Assembly: GCA_012932295.1 (NCBI GenBank)
Contig: JAAONU010000019.1
Span: forward strand, 33,271,913-33,335,912
Direction: 5' to 3'
Length of the DNA stretch: 64,000 bases
Source of the DNA: Cyclina sinensis
Taxonomy: Eukaryota > Mollusca > Bivalvia > Venerida > Veneridae
The notes below the pieces were generated by a model. It searched no databases. It saw nothing but the letters and a program-made list of their open reading frames with translations, and was not told the DNA's origin. Position numbers and translations under genes: made by a program. Shown here one piece after another: positions 11,226 through 22,375 of this stretch; positions within the stretch are counted from its first letter, which is position 1, and each line of letters begins with the position of its first letter.

Positions 11226-13552
11226 CAAGAGGGCCATGATGGCCCTAGATCTTTGGTTGTAGGTTTGCTGTTAAGCAGTATTTCATGTTTTACTTGAAAA
11301 TATGTAAGTAATGTAAATATAAATATGTAAACATGTAAAATATCAGTCAATAAATACAGGCTCTATGACAAAAAGTAGAAATATCTATCAGAAGCTATGG
11401 TGACCTTGACCTTAACCCAGTGACCTCAAACCCTACCCACGGAATATAGGATCCATGCAGGGAAAAATTTGCTGTAGCTTTAAAACAAAAAGTAGGTCAA
11501 AATATAGGTCATGCCATGATGTTTTTGAAATCGGACCAAAATTGTACACATGGACCAAATTTCATTGCCATAGCTCCAAAAACAAAAAAGAAGGTCAGTA
11601 GGTCAAAAATATAGGTCATGCGATGACATTTTGAAATCGGAACAAAAAACTGTGCTTATGGTCCAAATTTCATTGCCATAGCTCCAAAAACAAAAAGGTA
11701 GGTCAGTAGGTCAAAAATGTAGGTCATGTGATGACGTTTTTGAAATCGGAACAAAAAAATGTACACATGGTCCAAATTTCGTTGCCATAGCTCCAAAAAC
11801 AAAAAGTAGGTCAGTAGGTCAAATATATAGGTCATGCGATGACATTTTTGAAATCGAAACGAAAAACTGTGCACATGGTCCAAATTTCATTGATGTAGCT
11901 AAAAAACAAAAAAGTAGGTCAGTAAGTCAAAAATATAGGTCATGCGATGACATTTTTGAAATCGAAACAAAAAACTGTACACATGGCCCGAATTTCATTG
12001 CCATAGCTCCAAAAACAAAAAATAGGTCAGTAGGTCAAATATATAGGTCATGCGATGACATTTTTAAAATCAAAACGAAAAACTGTGGGCACGGTCCAAA
12101 TTTCATTGCTGTAGCTAAAAATGAAAAAAGTAGTTCAGTAGGTAAAAAATATAGGTCAAGGAATAATGTTTTTGAAATCATCTTGAAAAAAAGTACAAAT
12201 GGTCCAAATTATTGCCATAGCGAAAATCTTAAAAAATGAGATAAAAAATTTTTGGCCGGGGGGGGGGAAGTGACCCTCACGGGAGAGGGATGACCCCACT
12301 GTGGTCACGGTGAATACTACCAAATAATTAAGCTGCAGGCCTTGCAGTTTGTGACAAGATTTTAAAATTTTTTTGCTATATAACTCTATGTAAAACATGT
12401 GACCTCTTGGGCGGGGCCAGTTTTGACCGTGGGGGCATGATTTGAACAATCTTGGTAGAGGTCTATTAGACAATGCTCAACACCAAATATCTAATCTCCA
12501 TGCCTTGTAGTTTCTTACAAGAAGATTTTTAAAGTTTTCCCTACATGTATATAACTCTATGTAAATCAAATAAGCCTTGGGCGGGGTCAGTTCTGACCCC
12601 AGGGTCACAATTTGAACAATCTTTGTAGAGGTCCACTAGATGATGCCTCATACCAAATATCTAAGCTCCAGGCCTTGCAGTTTCTGACAAGAAGATTTTT
12701 AAAGAATTTACTATATAACTCTATGTAAATCATGTGACCCCTTGGGCGGAGCAAATTTTGACCCAGGGGCCATGATTTAAACAATCGTGGTAGAGGTCTA
12801 GTAGACAATGCTACACACCAAATATCTAAGCTCCATGCCTTGCGTTTTCTGACAAGAAGATTTTTAAAGTTTTCCCTATATAACTCTATTTAAATCAAGT
12901 GACCCCTAGGGCCTGGCCAGTTCTTACCCCAGGGTCATAATTTGAACAATCTTTGAAGAGGTCCACTAGATGATGCCTCATACCAAATATCTAAGCTCCA
13001 GGCCTTGCGGTTTCAGACAAGAAGATTTTAAAATTTTCCCTATATAACTCTATGTAAATCAAGTGACCCCCAGGGCGGGGCCATTTTTGACCCAGGAGCC
13101 ATGATTTGAACAAACTTGGTAGAGGTCCACTTGACAATGCTGCACACCAAATATCTAAACTCTAAGCCTTGTGGTTTCAGACAAGAAGATTTTTAACGTT
13201 TTCCTATGTAAGCCTATGTTAAATCAATTGACCCCCCGGATAGAGGTCCACTAGACAATGCTACATACCAAATCTTTAGGCTCAGGGCCTTGTGATTTCA
13301 GACAAGAAGATTTTCAAACTTTTTTCTTTAAATTGCCATAGCAACCAGAGTTCTTGATGGAATTGAATTCTTTGAACAACTTTGGTAGAGCTTCATGCAA
13401 GGAATATCCCGTGCATGTTTCGTCAATGTTGGCTCAGCGGTTTGGGAGGAGATGTTGTTTAAATCAAATTGTTGACGACGCACGACGCACGCCGACGGAC
13501 GCCGGACATTCAACGATCTCAAAAGCTCACCCTGAGCAGGCTCAGGTGAGCT
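11226..13552 (-). mobile_element. F1 Helentron-like element inserted in the reverse transcriptase gene
   Basis: Complete copy on the minus strand. Its 5' end at 13552 reads AGCTCACCTGAGCCTGCTCAG. Its 3' end at 11226 is CTCTTG preceded by the GGGCCATCATGGCCC hairpin. The body has type B monomers (about 12310-13320) and type D monomers (about 11470-12230), in the same order as the copy at 5504-8325. Joining the flanks within the T-run restores an open reverse transcriptase frame (see findings), so the insertion point is fixed to the base apart from the ambiguity inside five Ts. Confidence 0.92.
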
Positions 13553-14620
13553 AAAAATGAGGAAAAGTAAGGGACCAATAATAGATCCCTGAGGGACACC
13601 TGCAGATACACAACACCATGAAGACTTAACACCGGGTAGAACAACTCGTTGTCTTCTGTCTGAGAGGTAATCAGTAAACCAGTTCATGAGAGACCCTGAG
13701 ACTCCTGCATGATACATTTAAGAGATCAAGCCTTTGTGCCATACTTTATCAAAAGCTTTACTTATATCAAAGAAAACCACACGGACTTCGAGGCCATCAT
13801 CAAGTGCTTTGCAAAATGTATCATATATGTAGACAAGCTGGTTTACTGTCGAATCTCCTGGAATAAAGCCAGACTGAACAGGAGTTAGAAAATTTGTGGC
13901 ATGGAGATGGTTAAAAACATGTTTAAAAATAAGTCGTTGAAAAACCTTTTCAATTGTATTTAAGAATGAAATAGGTCTATAGTTGTTTGGTAAAGACGCG
14001 TCACCTTTCTTGTAGACAGGGGTAACATAGGCTTCTTTCCATGAAAATGGAACAGTGCAGCACTGTAGTGTGGCATTGAATAAATTACACAAGGGAGAGG
14101 CAAGTTCGTTACAAGCTTCTTTAAGAATTCGATTACTTATACCATCAGGACCTGCAGCTTTATCAACCGGTAGTGATTTAAGAACTTCATTGGTTTCAGC
14201 TACGGTAAGGACGATGTTTGAGAGAAACACTTCTGTAATAGGTGGTCCAAGATACGGAGCATCTTCATTACCATCATCTTGTGTAGTCTGGGACTGAAAA
14301 TACGCATTCAAAAGATTTGCTTTTTCAAAGTCAGAGTTCGTGATTTGAAGCGTTGTGGACTTTTGTAGCGGAGGATTTCTACTGTTCTTGTCTTTAGAAA
14401 TAAAAGATTTTAATGTTTTCCACCAATCTTTTGAAGAAAGAGACCCACTTTTTAGTTTGTTAGACAGTTTGGAGAAGTAGTCAGATTTAGCTTCCCGGAT
14501 CAATAGTATGGTCTCATTACGAGCTTTCTTAAACCTTTGCCAGTAGTACTGGGACTGGGTTCTTTTAGCCTTTTTATATAACCTTTTACGTATACGTATA
14601 TTCTTTTTTATAGCTAGAAG
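13553..14620 (-). pseudogene. Reverse transcriptase, N-terminal half, before the F1 insertion
   Basis: This carries a basic linker (RKRLYKKAKRTQSQYYWQ), then KAAGPDGISNRILKEA and YRPISFLNTIEKVFQRLI. QSGFIPGDSTVNQLV follows, then block A VVFFDISKAFDKVWHKGL with the first catalytic Asp, and block B PQGSIIGPLLFLIF. It runs directly into the F1 element at 13552. A single in-frame TAA (13718-13720) falls just after HKGLIS, where relatives have a residue before MYHAGVSG. This segment supplies the fingers and most of the palm of the polymerase, and the FADD block lies 2.3 kb away at 10060-11225. Apart from the one stop it is well preserved. Confidence 0.9.
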
Positions 14621-14623
14621 GTC

Positions 14624-15378
14624 TTATTTGTACAACTTTGTTTGGATATTGTTTTTAGCAAAATTTATTATTTTAGAAGTAATGTTGTTGGAATAAATAT
14701 TTATCTCATCATCAAAACAATATTGCCAATTATAACTCCTCATTTCAGACCGGAGGTTATCATAATTGCCTTGGTCGTACTGCCATATCAATCTTTCAAA
14801 ACAATTTTGATTTGATTTATAAAATTTTATAAATACATAAACTGGGACATGATATATTTGATCCTGATCAAGAAAATGTTCACCAACTCCAGATTTTAAA
14901 ATATTATGTTTGTTCGATACAAATATCAGATCAATTATTGATTCAGAGTGTTCAGTAAAGTGAACTGGTTCGTTAATCAATTGTACAAGATTAAATTGTT
15001 GTGCAAGAGATCCAGTTTTCCTAAGTGACACTGGATGAACAGCATTGAAGTTGAAATCACCTGTGATGATGATATCAGAAATGTTTGTGTCAGTTGCAAG
15101 TCCAACTGAATCTTCAATAAGATTATTGTAGATAGTATCAGAACTTTGTGGGCGATAAAACACCCCAAAGAGTAAGTGTTTGCTACCAACTGTGAGTTCA
15201 ATCCAAATGCACTCAAGTCGATTAATCTCAAGATCAGGCCTGCGTTTATAATGGAGAGTATCTTTTATATAAACAATAACTCACCATGAGATTCACTAAT
15301 ACGATCTTTACGCTCGGGTTTATGAAAGGAATGTAAAATAAGATCTTCAGTCTTGCTCGGTCTTGCTTGATCGGTCAT
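14624..15378 (-). pseudogene. AP-like endonuclease domain of the non-LTR retrotransposon
   Basis: The minus-strand frame reads VYIKDTLHYKRRPDLE, LECIWIELTVGSKHLLFGVF, YRPQSS and IIITGDFNFNA. ESIIDLIFVS and an H-x-P end block follow. GDFNFN and the late Asp/His positions are the metal and phosphate contacts of the exonuclease-endonuclease-phosphatase fold that nicks target DNA for target-primed reverse transcription. A frameshift near 15283 separates the first part (FHKPERKDRISESHG). The first 60 or so residues, including the N-terminal Asn/Glu block, are missing. The end of this ORF overruns into a Lys-rich linker with another frameshift before the polymerase. Confidence 0.85.
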
Positions 15379-15380
15379 AG

Positions 15381-16339
15381 TAAAACACTCTTATAACGAA
15401 ATTTCCTCTTGAGAAAATTCCTGAAGGCTATAAACATGGTCTTTATTTGATTGTTATATGAAATTTAAGAATATTCATTCTTCCTTACAAGCAAGATTTT
15501 CAAGACCGTATGAAATTTACCTTCTGTTGCCACATGGACCTTTTTCTATTCTTTATTTCTTGCATTTTAAAATCAGTTTGTGCAAAGTATTGATATGTAC
15601 AACATGTGAGTTTTTGTATGCAGAAAGAAAATAGCAGCTGCAAGCAACACGTTTGTAAGATATTGGTCTTACAATAATATGTTTGCTTTCCTTCTTCTTA
15701 TTCTTAATATTGTTGTTGTGGATATTTAGTGTAATACGGAAAAAAAATTAGTTATAATCAGATTTTTTAAAGATATATACATGTACTTTTTAAAAGCAGT
15801 TTTTCGTGAAATTTTTATATAAAAGAAAACATTGATATAACGGAGAATATCACAAGTTCTTTATTTAACAGTTTAATAGATTGAGATGTCAGCAAAAAAA
15901 AAATCGTTTACAAATATACCTTTTTTTCAGTTAGAAAACCATGGGATAGATCTTTTCTGAAAATAAATGCTTCACATGACAGCTATAAAAATGGGACTTT
16001 TTCTAAGCTCCGCTTCAGTCTGCGTAGTCCTTTAGTGGCGGGCGCAAGGGAGGTAATCAGGGAAGTACTAATTTCCAATCTCCCACGCAGTGATCTCCCC
16101 TTACAGGATTAGATTACTGAGCGTAGCGTAACCGGTGCGCGGAGTTTGCAATGTCTTTCAAATCGACCTGTGTCGTACGACGCGTTATTCACCCCCATTT
16201 TGGGTAAAAAAAATCCGACATAAAGTAGTCCGCGTAGGGATGGCGATTTTTTTTCATAAAACACATTATATCTTTTTAAATGATTGAAATGGTTTAATTA
16301 TTTAGCAGTGGTCTTAAAATTGAAAATAGAATTCTTAGC
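15381..16339. other. AT-rich sequence without recognised features
   Basis: No ORF or known repeat recognised. At 16128-16170 there is one arm-like copy of the inverted-repeat module described at 18051-18392 (GTAACCGGTGCGCGGAGTTTG). Confidence 0.45.
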
Positions 16340-16346
16340 TTAAGCA

Positions 16347-16372
16347 TGACGTCATTCTAGCCATTAACCAAT
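16347..16372 (+). promoter_or_regulatory. CRE palindrome and CCAAT box, possible promoter
   Basis: A perfect TGACGTCA (16347-16354) is followed 14 bases later by CCAAT in the context AACCAATCAG (16368-16372). Both lie about 130-160 bases before the ATG of the small ORF at 16505. No TATA box at a convincing distance. Two short motifs can occur by chance. Confidence 0.25.
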
Positions 16373-16504
16373 CAGATAACAGTAACTCACAAATGTAAGC
16401 ATTCGGTTGTCGGTCGTTACTCGGACTTTACCGTTGGAGCCTATGTGACTTTAAAGTCGTTTGTTATGAAACCTAACAACTTTAATTAATTAGAATCGTT
16501 AAAA

Positions 16505-16681
16505 ATGCACTTATCAGGCCGTAGGTCTCGGAAATTAAGACAGTTTCTTTTGTTATATTTTCTAGTTTTTGTAATTTTTAATCTTGAAGTTACATATAGC
16601 TCAACGATAAAATCCGAGTTACACCAAAGTACGGATATACTACCTTCAAAAAGTACCCGGATGTGTAAAGCCGAGAATTGA
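16505..16681 (+). CDS. Small ORF with basic N terminus and a membrane anchor, possible first exon
   Basis: A 58-codon ORF starts in the context AAAAATG. The first 13 residues are strongly basic (GRRSRKLRQ), followed by a hydrophobic run FLLLYFLVFVIFNL (residues 14-27), then a polar Ser/Thr-rich tail ending in TGA. That is the layout of a type II signal anchor, as at the N terminus of Golgi enzymes, or of a signal peptide. No homologue is recognised and no downstream exon was identified. It is not part of any repeat family seen in the window, and a CRE/CCAAT pair lies upstream. It may be a first coding exon, a short peptide gene, or chance. Confidence 0.28.
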   Translation: MHLSGRRSRKLRQFLLLYFLVFVIFNLEVTYSSTIKSELHQSTDILPSKSTRMCKAEN

Positions 16682-17138
16682 TAGTTCGACCGTGTTACTA
16701 TTTATTCAAATATTTAAAACTATGTACTTTCACTTTCGGTTTTAAACTAACAATAACTTGAAGCTCTTCTGCTTATATTTTGAGTTTATGACCCTTTCCC
16801 ATAGATAATGAAATTATTTAATTACCTAGATAGTCTTGTTCTCAAATTACGTTCGCCACTGCCACTGCCCTAGCACATGCGTTTCATATCCCAGTTTCAA
16901 CAGTTCAATACATTCTTATCAATGATGTACAGATATTAGATCTATTTCAACAAAATGCAATAAACGAACAGTTAAATAAATTAAATAAATCATTATCTAT
17001 AGTAGATTCCACAAACGGCGTTTAAATTTAATAGTTGTTCGCTTTACAATTGTATTGTTAAATCACTTCCGTGTTCAAGCCGCTATGTTGAAAACGTAGT
17101 TCGTTTCCCATCATGCTTAGAGTTGTTTCACACAGGTT
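16682..17138. other. Low-copy AT-rich sequence
   Basis: Nothing recognised. Confidence 0.4.
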
Positions 17139-17440
17139 TTACATTCGGAACACCTCGGGCGACTTCAATAAGTCACCTCGGAAATAATGTGGTAGGCGCC
17201 ATATTGGGCTATTTTATAATACAGGTGGTGTCTGCTAAATTGAAAACATTTCTTAAAGCCTCTACCTGTTTATACTTTAAATTAACATTTATTTTTCACT
17301 TTTTCTAATGCATAAGACAAAACACTGCTTGAGTTCTGCCATGTGTGTTTATATTTTTATTAAAGCCGGGGCGAATTACCATTTGGTGTATTCATACACT
17401 TTATACGAAGTTGTCGGAAAAGGCCGAGTTGTTACGATTG
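17139..17440. repeat. Second copy of the 300-bp dispersed repeat at 2238-2543
   Basis: Same orientation and near-identical sequence over about 300 bp (GGCGCCATATTGGGC; TACAGGTGGTGTCTGCTAAA; AAGCCGGGGCGAATTACCA). The flanks on both sides differ from the first copy, so this is a transposed unit rather than a segmental duplication. Confidence 0.7.
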
Positions 17441-18050
17441 ACAGGTCTTACTGAACGGTGTACACATTGCGGAGTTTGACTAATTTCTGGAACGATCTAC
17501 CGTGAAAGAAGAATGAAGCGAGGTAACTGCGAGGAGATTGCGTATACACCTATTTGGGTACCTTTATTAACTAAAAAGAGCATTTTCACTTTATATGATG
17601 TAGCTCTAAAGCCCCCATATAATATCATCGTCTTTTTATATTTTTGTTTAATTTACCATATATATTTGTAAGTCATGATGTATTTAAGCAGACTTAATAT
17701 AAATACAAATGTAATGTGGTTTTCAACATCACCCAAGGGTCTGTGTTTTCCGTATCGTCCCGAAATAAAGTCCGTATTGTCTCATGGGACGTCTGACTGG
17801 GACGAGGGGAAAATCTCGGGATCCGGGACGCCCGGTGATCCGGGATCGTTTCTAACATATAAGGAAACCAATAAACTGTTTTGGTTTTGATATTTGTCGT
17901 AATTTGTGGCAATAAAAAGTTATATTAATTGATTATATCATATATATTGACCATTATGTTGATTTGAAATTAAGATTAAATTATCGTTAGAGATATACCA
18001 GTTTGCATTTTAATTAACTTGAATTGCAGATATCACAATTAAGATTATTC
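17441..18050. other. Low-copy sequence with a short GC-rich block
   Basis: Mostly AT-rich. The block at about 17795-17850 contains CGGGATCCGGGACGCCCGG and a second ATCCGGGAT, forming imperfect palindromes. No gene recognised. Confidence 0.4.
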
Positions 18051-18392
18051 TGACTGGTCCCTTTCTTTGAAATTTTACAAACTCTTCGCACCGGTTACGT
18101 CATGCTTTGCTACACTGCCATCACTATAACCCACGTGACGATAGGTTATCATGTGTCCAAAACAATCTACTTTCGTTATTTTTACGAAATATTCTTTTTT
18201 TACATTTATTTTTTACCTTTTTAAGCATAACAATTAAATGAAAGAAAACTAAAGTGAATGTGAAAAAAATATACTCGGCTCTGAAAGGACCGAATTTACT
18301 TGTGGTGGCAGTGGTTTCTGTACTGATCAGGGGAAGTAACCGCTGCGGGGAGTTTGGAAATTTCAAAGAAGAGACGAATAGAGGACCAGTCT
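18051..18392. repeat. Long imperfect inverted repeat (fold-back module)
   Basis: The left arm reads GACTGGTCC, then TTCTTTGAAATTTTACAAAC, then CTTCGCACCGGTTACGTCA (about 18051-18105). It is inverted in the right arm (about 18324-18392), which carries GTAACCGCTGCGGGGAGTTT, GGAAATTTCAAAGAAGAGAC and GGACCAGTC. The loop is about 220 bp. Related arms occur at 16128-16170 and, in a different arrangement, at 49134-49210. It is probably a non-autonomous mobile unit, but its edges were not defined. Confidence 0.55.
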
Positions 18393-18861
18393 TTAGGCCG
18401 TATCGTCCGCAATTCGGAGCCTCCAATTCGAATAGGAGACCAGGTGTAACGGCAGGGAAAAAGAAAATAAAGAAAAATAAGCGGAATCACAGTCGTAGTT
18501 TTAGCAAGCGAACTTTCAGTTGTGAAATATGTCAGCTGTAGAGATTGCTCAGAAGCTTAGAAATACAGGAAAAGGCAGACTTTCATATGAGAGAGAATCC
18601 AGCGGTCAGAAAATAAAGGTTAATTAATATATACATGATCATGATGATGAAATGTAGCTGAAATGCTGAAGAAGATCTAGCCTCAATTGAGATTTGATTA
18701 CATATCAGTAAATTCAATCAGAGACATAGATAACAGAGATTAGCAGCTCCCTATCATCTATGTAATTTATCAAACAGGAAAAATTTACTGAAAGCTTATT
18801 TTGTAGCTGATAAAACTTAAAGAAATATTTATTCCACATTCATAAACTACATTTTCAGAAA
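18393..18861. other. AT-rich sequence without recognised features
   Basis: The open frame over 18254-18541 lacks an ATG and overlaps the fold-back arm. I do not call it a gene. Confidence 0.4.
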
Positions 18862-19490
18862 GGAAGTGTCTAGAAGTACTGATCCATACCCCTAGACCGC
18901 CGGTCAATGATACTCATTTATCACCATCCTGTTGTTTTTTTCCACAAAATTTGTTTCAACTAACGAAGCTTAAATTTGAATGAATCCAAATAGTCCATTC
19001 GAGAAATATAGTCCTCCAGCAGGCAATTCAATTTACTTCGCTGTCATGGTAAGCAGCGCGTAGCTTTACCTAGTATGAGTGTTCCAATTATTTTTGCATT
19101 CGGCTGTAAGAAGCTATAAAAATGTAAAGAATTGGTCATTTGTCATGCACATTTAGGTTCAGCTATAACTGAACGCTATCTGTTTTAAATGTATACAGGA
19201 GATGACAATGATATGTTTCTCTTTTCGTAAGCAAAAGTTGGATTTCGGAATACCCGCAAAATATCGTTGGAAAAAGTAACCGAATATAACTTAAGTCATC
19301 GTCACTCTCAGATAATTTTAGTCCGTTTAAATAAAAGAAAAACTGTCAAAACCACTAAAACTGAGTTCATTCTAAAGTAAATTAATTCTTAATTATATCG
19401 TAAAAGAAGGTCCATACCCCTAGACAATCCTTATAAGTATTGTCTAGGGATACGGTCTAGGGGTACCGATCTGTACCTCTAGACACTGCC
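18862..19490. mobile_element. Mutator-like (MULE) MITE with 9-bp target duplication
   Basis: TIRs start GGAAGTGTCTAGAAGTAC on the left and, inverted, GGCAGTGTCTAGAGGTAC on the right. They continue with GATC and TACCCCTAGACCG. TTTCAGAAA flanks the element at 18853-18861 and 19491-19499 without mismatch. Nine-base duplications with a GG start are the Mutator pattern. It is 629 bp and non-coding. The motif CCCCTAGAC and its complement recur near both ends. Confidence 0.82.
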
Positions 19491-19690
19491 TTTCAGAAAT
19501 GTTCTTTATAGCTGCAGTAATATAAACACTTCTGTGTTGATTCTGATGTTTTAAAAAAAAACTAAAAACAAGTAGAATCAACTGACTAACATATAGTTTG
19601 AAACAGATTTTACTTTGTCAAGTGAATCTGTCATGTTTTACATAATGAGTGTTATATACCCAAATATTGATTAAATATGAAAGTATTTTT

Positions 19691-22375
19691 ATGCCTCCGA
19701 AGGGAAGCATATAGTAATTGCATTGTCTGTCTGTCCATCCGGTAAAACTTGTCCTCGCTTCATCTCCAAAACCGCTCGAGGGATTTCATTGAAACTTTAC
19801 AGGAGTGTTTGTCACCAATCCTAGTTGTGCATCTCGTCAGGCGATTCCGCTTTTAAAATTTATTTTTTGAAGAGTTATGGGCACTTAGTCATTTTTTACT
19901 CTCACTTCTATATTAATTTCTTCTCAACACTTCATCCCCAAAACCACTTGGAAGATTTCATTGAACATTCACAGCAATGTTTGTCACCAAGCCTTCTTGC
20001 ACAAAGCGGGGAGGGTATTATAGAAACGGCCTCCATCTGTCAGTCAGTCAGTCCGTCTGTCCGTCCGTAACACTTTGGTGTCTGCTCCATAACTTTTAAA
20101 CTGCTTAAAATTTTTGAAATAACTTGGCACAAGTGATCACCATTATGGGACGATGTGCAGAGCGCAATAATTGGGTTGCCACCCCCAAGGTCAAGGTCAC
20201 ACTTAAAGGTCAAGTGTTAAAAAGTCTACATTTCGTGTCCTCTCCATAACTTTAAAACTGCTGAAAACTTTTTGAAATAACTTTGCACAAGTGATTACCA
20301 TTATGAGACGATGTGCAGAGCATAATAATTGAGTTTTACCCTAAAGGTCAAGGTCACACTTGACCTTGGCACCATTATGGGACGATGTGCAAAGCGCAAT
20401 AATTGAGTTGCTACCCCCAAGGTCAAGGTCACACTTAAAGTTCAAGTGTTAAAAACTCTACATTTCGTGTCCGCTCCATAACTTTTAAACCGCTGAAAAA
20501 TTTTTGAAATAACTCGGCACAAGTGATCACCATTATGAGACAATGTGCAGAGCACTATAATTGGGTTGCTACTGTCCGTCCATCTGTCCATCTGTAACAC
20601 TTTCGTGTCTGCTCTATAACTTGCAAACTGCTGAAAAGTTTTTTAAATAACTTGGCACAGGTGACAGGGCCAGCTCTGGGTCAAAATTTGTTTGAGCCAA
20701 ATATATTTTCGACGCGGAAAAGGGGGTGGGTGCGGGAGGGGGAGTACCCCTCCTGCGTCGAAATTTTTTTGAATTTTCATTTGAAAATGGTGCTCTCTGA
20801 GGCACTTTGAACTATTATGCTCTTTGATTATCAGACGAGTAAAAGGACTCAGATTAAAACAATTGGTGTTTTCCTACTAAAAAATAGCTCAAATCAATAT
20901 AAATTAAATTATTTATTTATCATAATATTTTTATGCACTGTAACAAATCAAAGTACATGATATTTACATATGATACAAGCCAATGTAGAGCCACGCGAAT
21001 GGAGGATCATATGTTAATCAAGAATTTCCATTTTTGCAAGTGTCTAAAAAATGTCTGGCTGTGTCTGATTTCATTTTCTTAGGAGTTGAAGTTGAACTGT
21101 CTAAATCAAGTTTACGTTTTGGTGCTATTTTTAATTTTTTTGGCATAAATTTATTTTTTGCCTATCTGATTAGCCTCCGTAAAAATTCAGTATATATACC
21201 TTTGAACATTTCTCAAAAAATACCTTTCATAATTACCTTTACTGACAATGAAAATTAAAAGAACCGTACCGAAAACGTGTGAAAGAATTTATTCCTGTTT
21301 CCTACCAAACATTTCCACTTAATCCCATCAACCGCATTATTTATCCTTTAAAAAGTTAAGTGCCGACGGCGATCACTTGATTGAGCCGCTGTTTGTAAAA
21401 CAATCATCCCTGATTATTGACTAAGATCGAGCTAATTGGTTCACGAACAACTTGACACATATTTAATCTGTTAATTGCCGAAAACTGACGCACACATGTA
21501 TATTACCGGATATTACAACACACGGACTGCGTCTATTGATTTATTACTAGTTTACCGCTATTGATATCGGAAAACCAGTCAACCGCCTCGATCTGAGCTA
21601 AACATTCTATTTTTGACTCGGTGATTTCCCAAAATGTCGGAAGTCATACTTTTAGCGTGTTTTCGCCAATCTTGATTTTTTTGAGCCAATTTTCTCAATT
21701 TAGAGCCATTGGCTCCGTTGGCGAACGCCAGCGCGAGCCCTGGGTGATCATCATTATGAGACGATGTGCAGAGTGCAATTATTGGGTTGCTACCCCCAAG
21801 GTCAAGGTCACACTTGAAGGTCAAGTGTTAAAAAGTCTACATTTTGTGTCCGCTCCATACCTTTTTAACCGCTGAAAATTTTTTTAAAATAACTTGGCAC
21901 AAGTGATCACCATTATGAGACGATGTGCAGAGTGCAATAATTGGGTTGTATCCACAAGGTCAAGGTCACAGTTAAAGGTCAAATATCCACATTTCACATC
22001 TGCTCTATAACCTACTAACTTGGCTTACGAAAAGTTTTTTAATTACTTTGCACAAATGATCACCACTATGACACGATGTGCAGAACCCAACATCAAGGTT
22101 GCTACCCCCAAGGTCAAGGTTAAATGTTCTCCATAACTTTTTGACTTTATGGAAGATTTTGAATAACTTGGCACAAATAAATACTATCATGAGACTATGT
22201 GCTTATAATATGCATGGCACAACATCAAGGTCATGGTTGGTTAAAGGTCAAGAAGTACACATTCATGTCCGCTGCAGAAGGGGATTTAGCTGTCCTTCAG
22301 ACTGCCTTGTTACTATAATTTCTATATTAAAATCTTGTCCAAGCTACATTTCCAAAACAGCTTGGAGGATTTATT
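19691..22375 (+). repeat. Tandem array (type E, monomer about 158 bp) behind a Helentron-like 5' end
   Basis: The 5' end at 19691 is a hairpin-like ATGCCTCCGAAGGGAAGCAT followed by TGTCTGTCTGTCC. From about 20060 the monomers carry AACTTGGCACAAGTGATCAC, ATTATGAGACGATGTGCAG, CCCCAAGGTCAAGGTCACAC and CCGCTCCATAACTTTTAAAC. Landmark spacing is 158 bases. The array is interrupted by the element at 20665-21742. No matching 3' end is identified before the next element starts at 22376. Confidence 0.7.
20665..21742. mobile_element. hAT-like element inserted in the type E array, 5-bp target duplication
   Basis: The left TIR is CAGGGCCAGCTCTGGG and the right (inverted) is CAGGGCTCGCGCTGGC. TTGAGCC-type blocks lie just inside both ends. 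GGTGA flanks it at 20660-20664 and 21743-21747, and joining the flanks restores the monomer sequence (GCACAGGTGATCATCATTAT). It is 1078 bp. A frame of 74 residues at 21034-21258 was not recognised as transposase. Confidence 0.75.

Larger units (their letters stand above)
10030..15380 (-). mobile_element. Non-LTR retrotransposon (Jockey/CR1-type), interrupted by an F1 element
   Basis: Going leftward from about 15380 the minus strand encodes an apurinic-type endonuclease, a basic linker, a reverse transcriptase and a C-terminal Cys/His-type tail. That is the order found in Jockey/CR1-like elements. The first part of the endonuclease is missing, so the copy is 5'-truncated. A 2.3-kb F1 element (11226-13552) splits the reverse transcriptase. 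The 3' end lies near 10030 and no A-tail is evident. Lesions: frameshifts near 15283 and 14600-14625, and an in-frame TAA at 13718-13720. Confidence 0.9.

Noticed and set aside
13328..13552. Fusion of reverse transcriptase to extra C-terminal residues in the 129-codon frame
   Set aside because: The frame simply reads from the polymerase gene into the inserted F1 element; it is an insertion artefact.
18254..18541. 95-codon open frame rich in Lys/Arg
   Set aside because: It has no ATG start, overlaps the fold-back arm, and matches repeat sequence at 49134.
20614..20805. 63-codon Pro/Arg-rich frame
   Set aside because: It crosses the left border of the hAT-like insertion and reads GC-rich TIR sequence.
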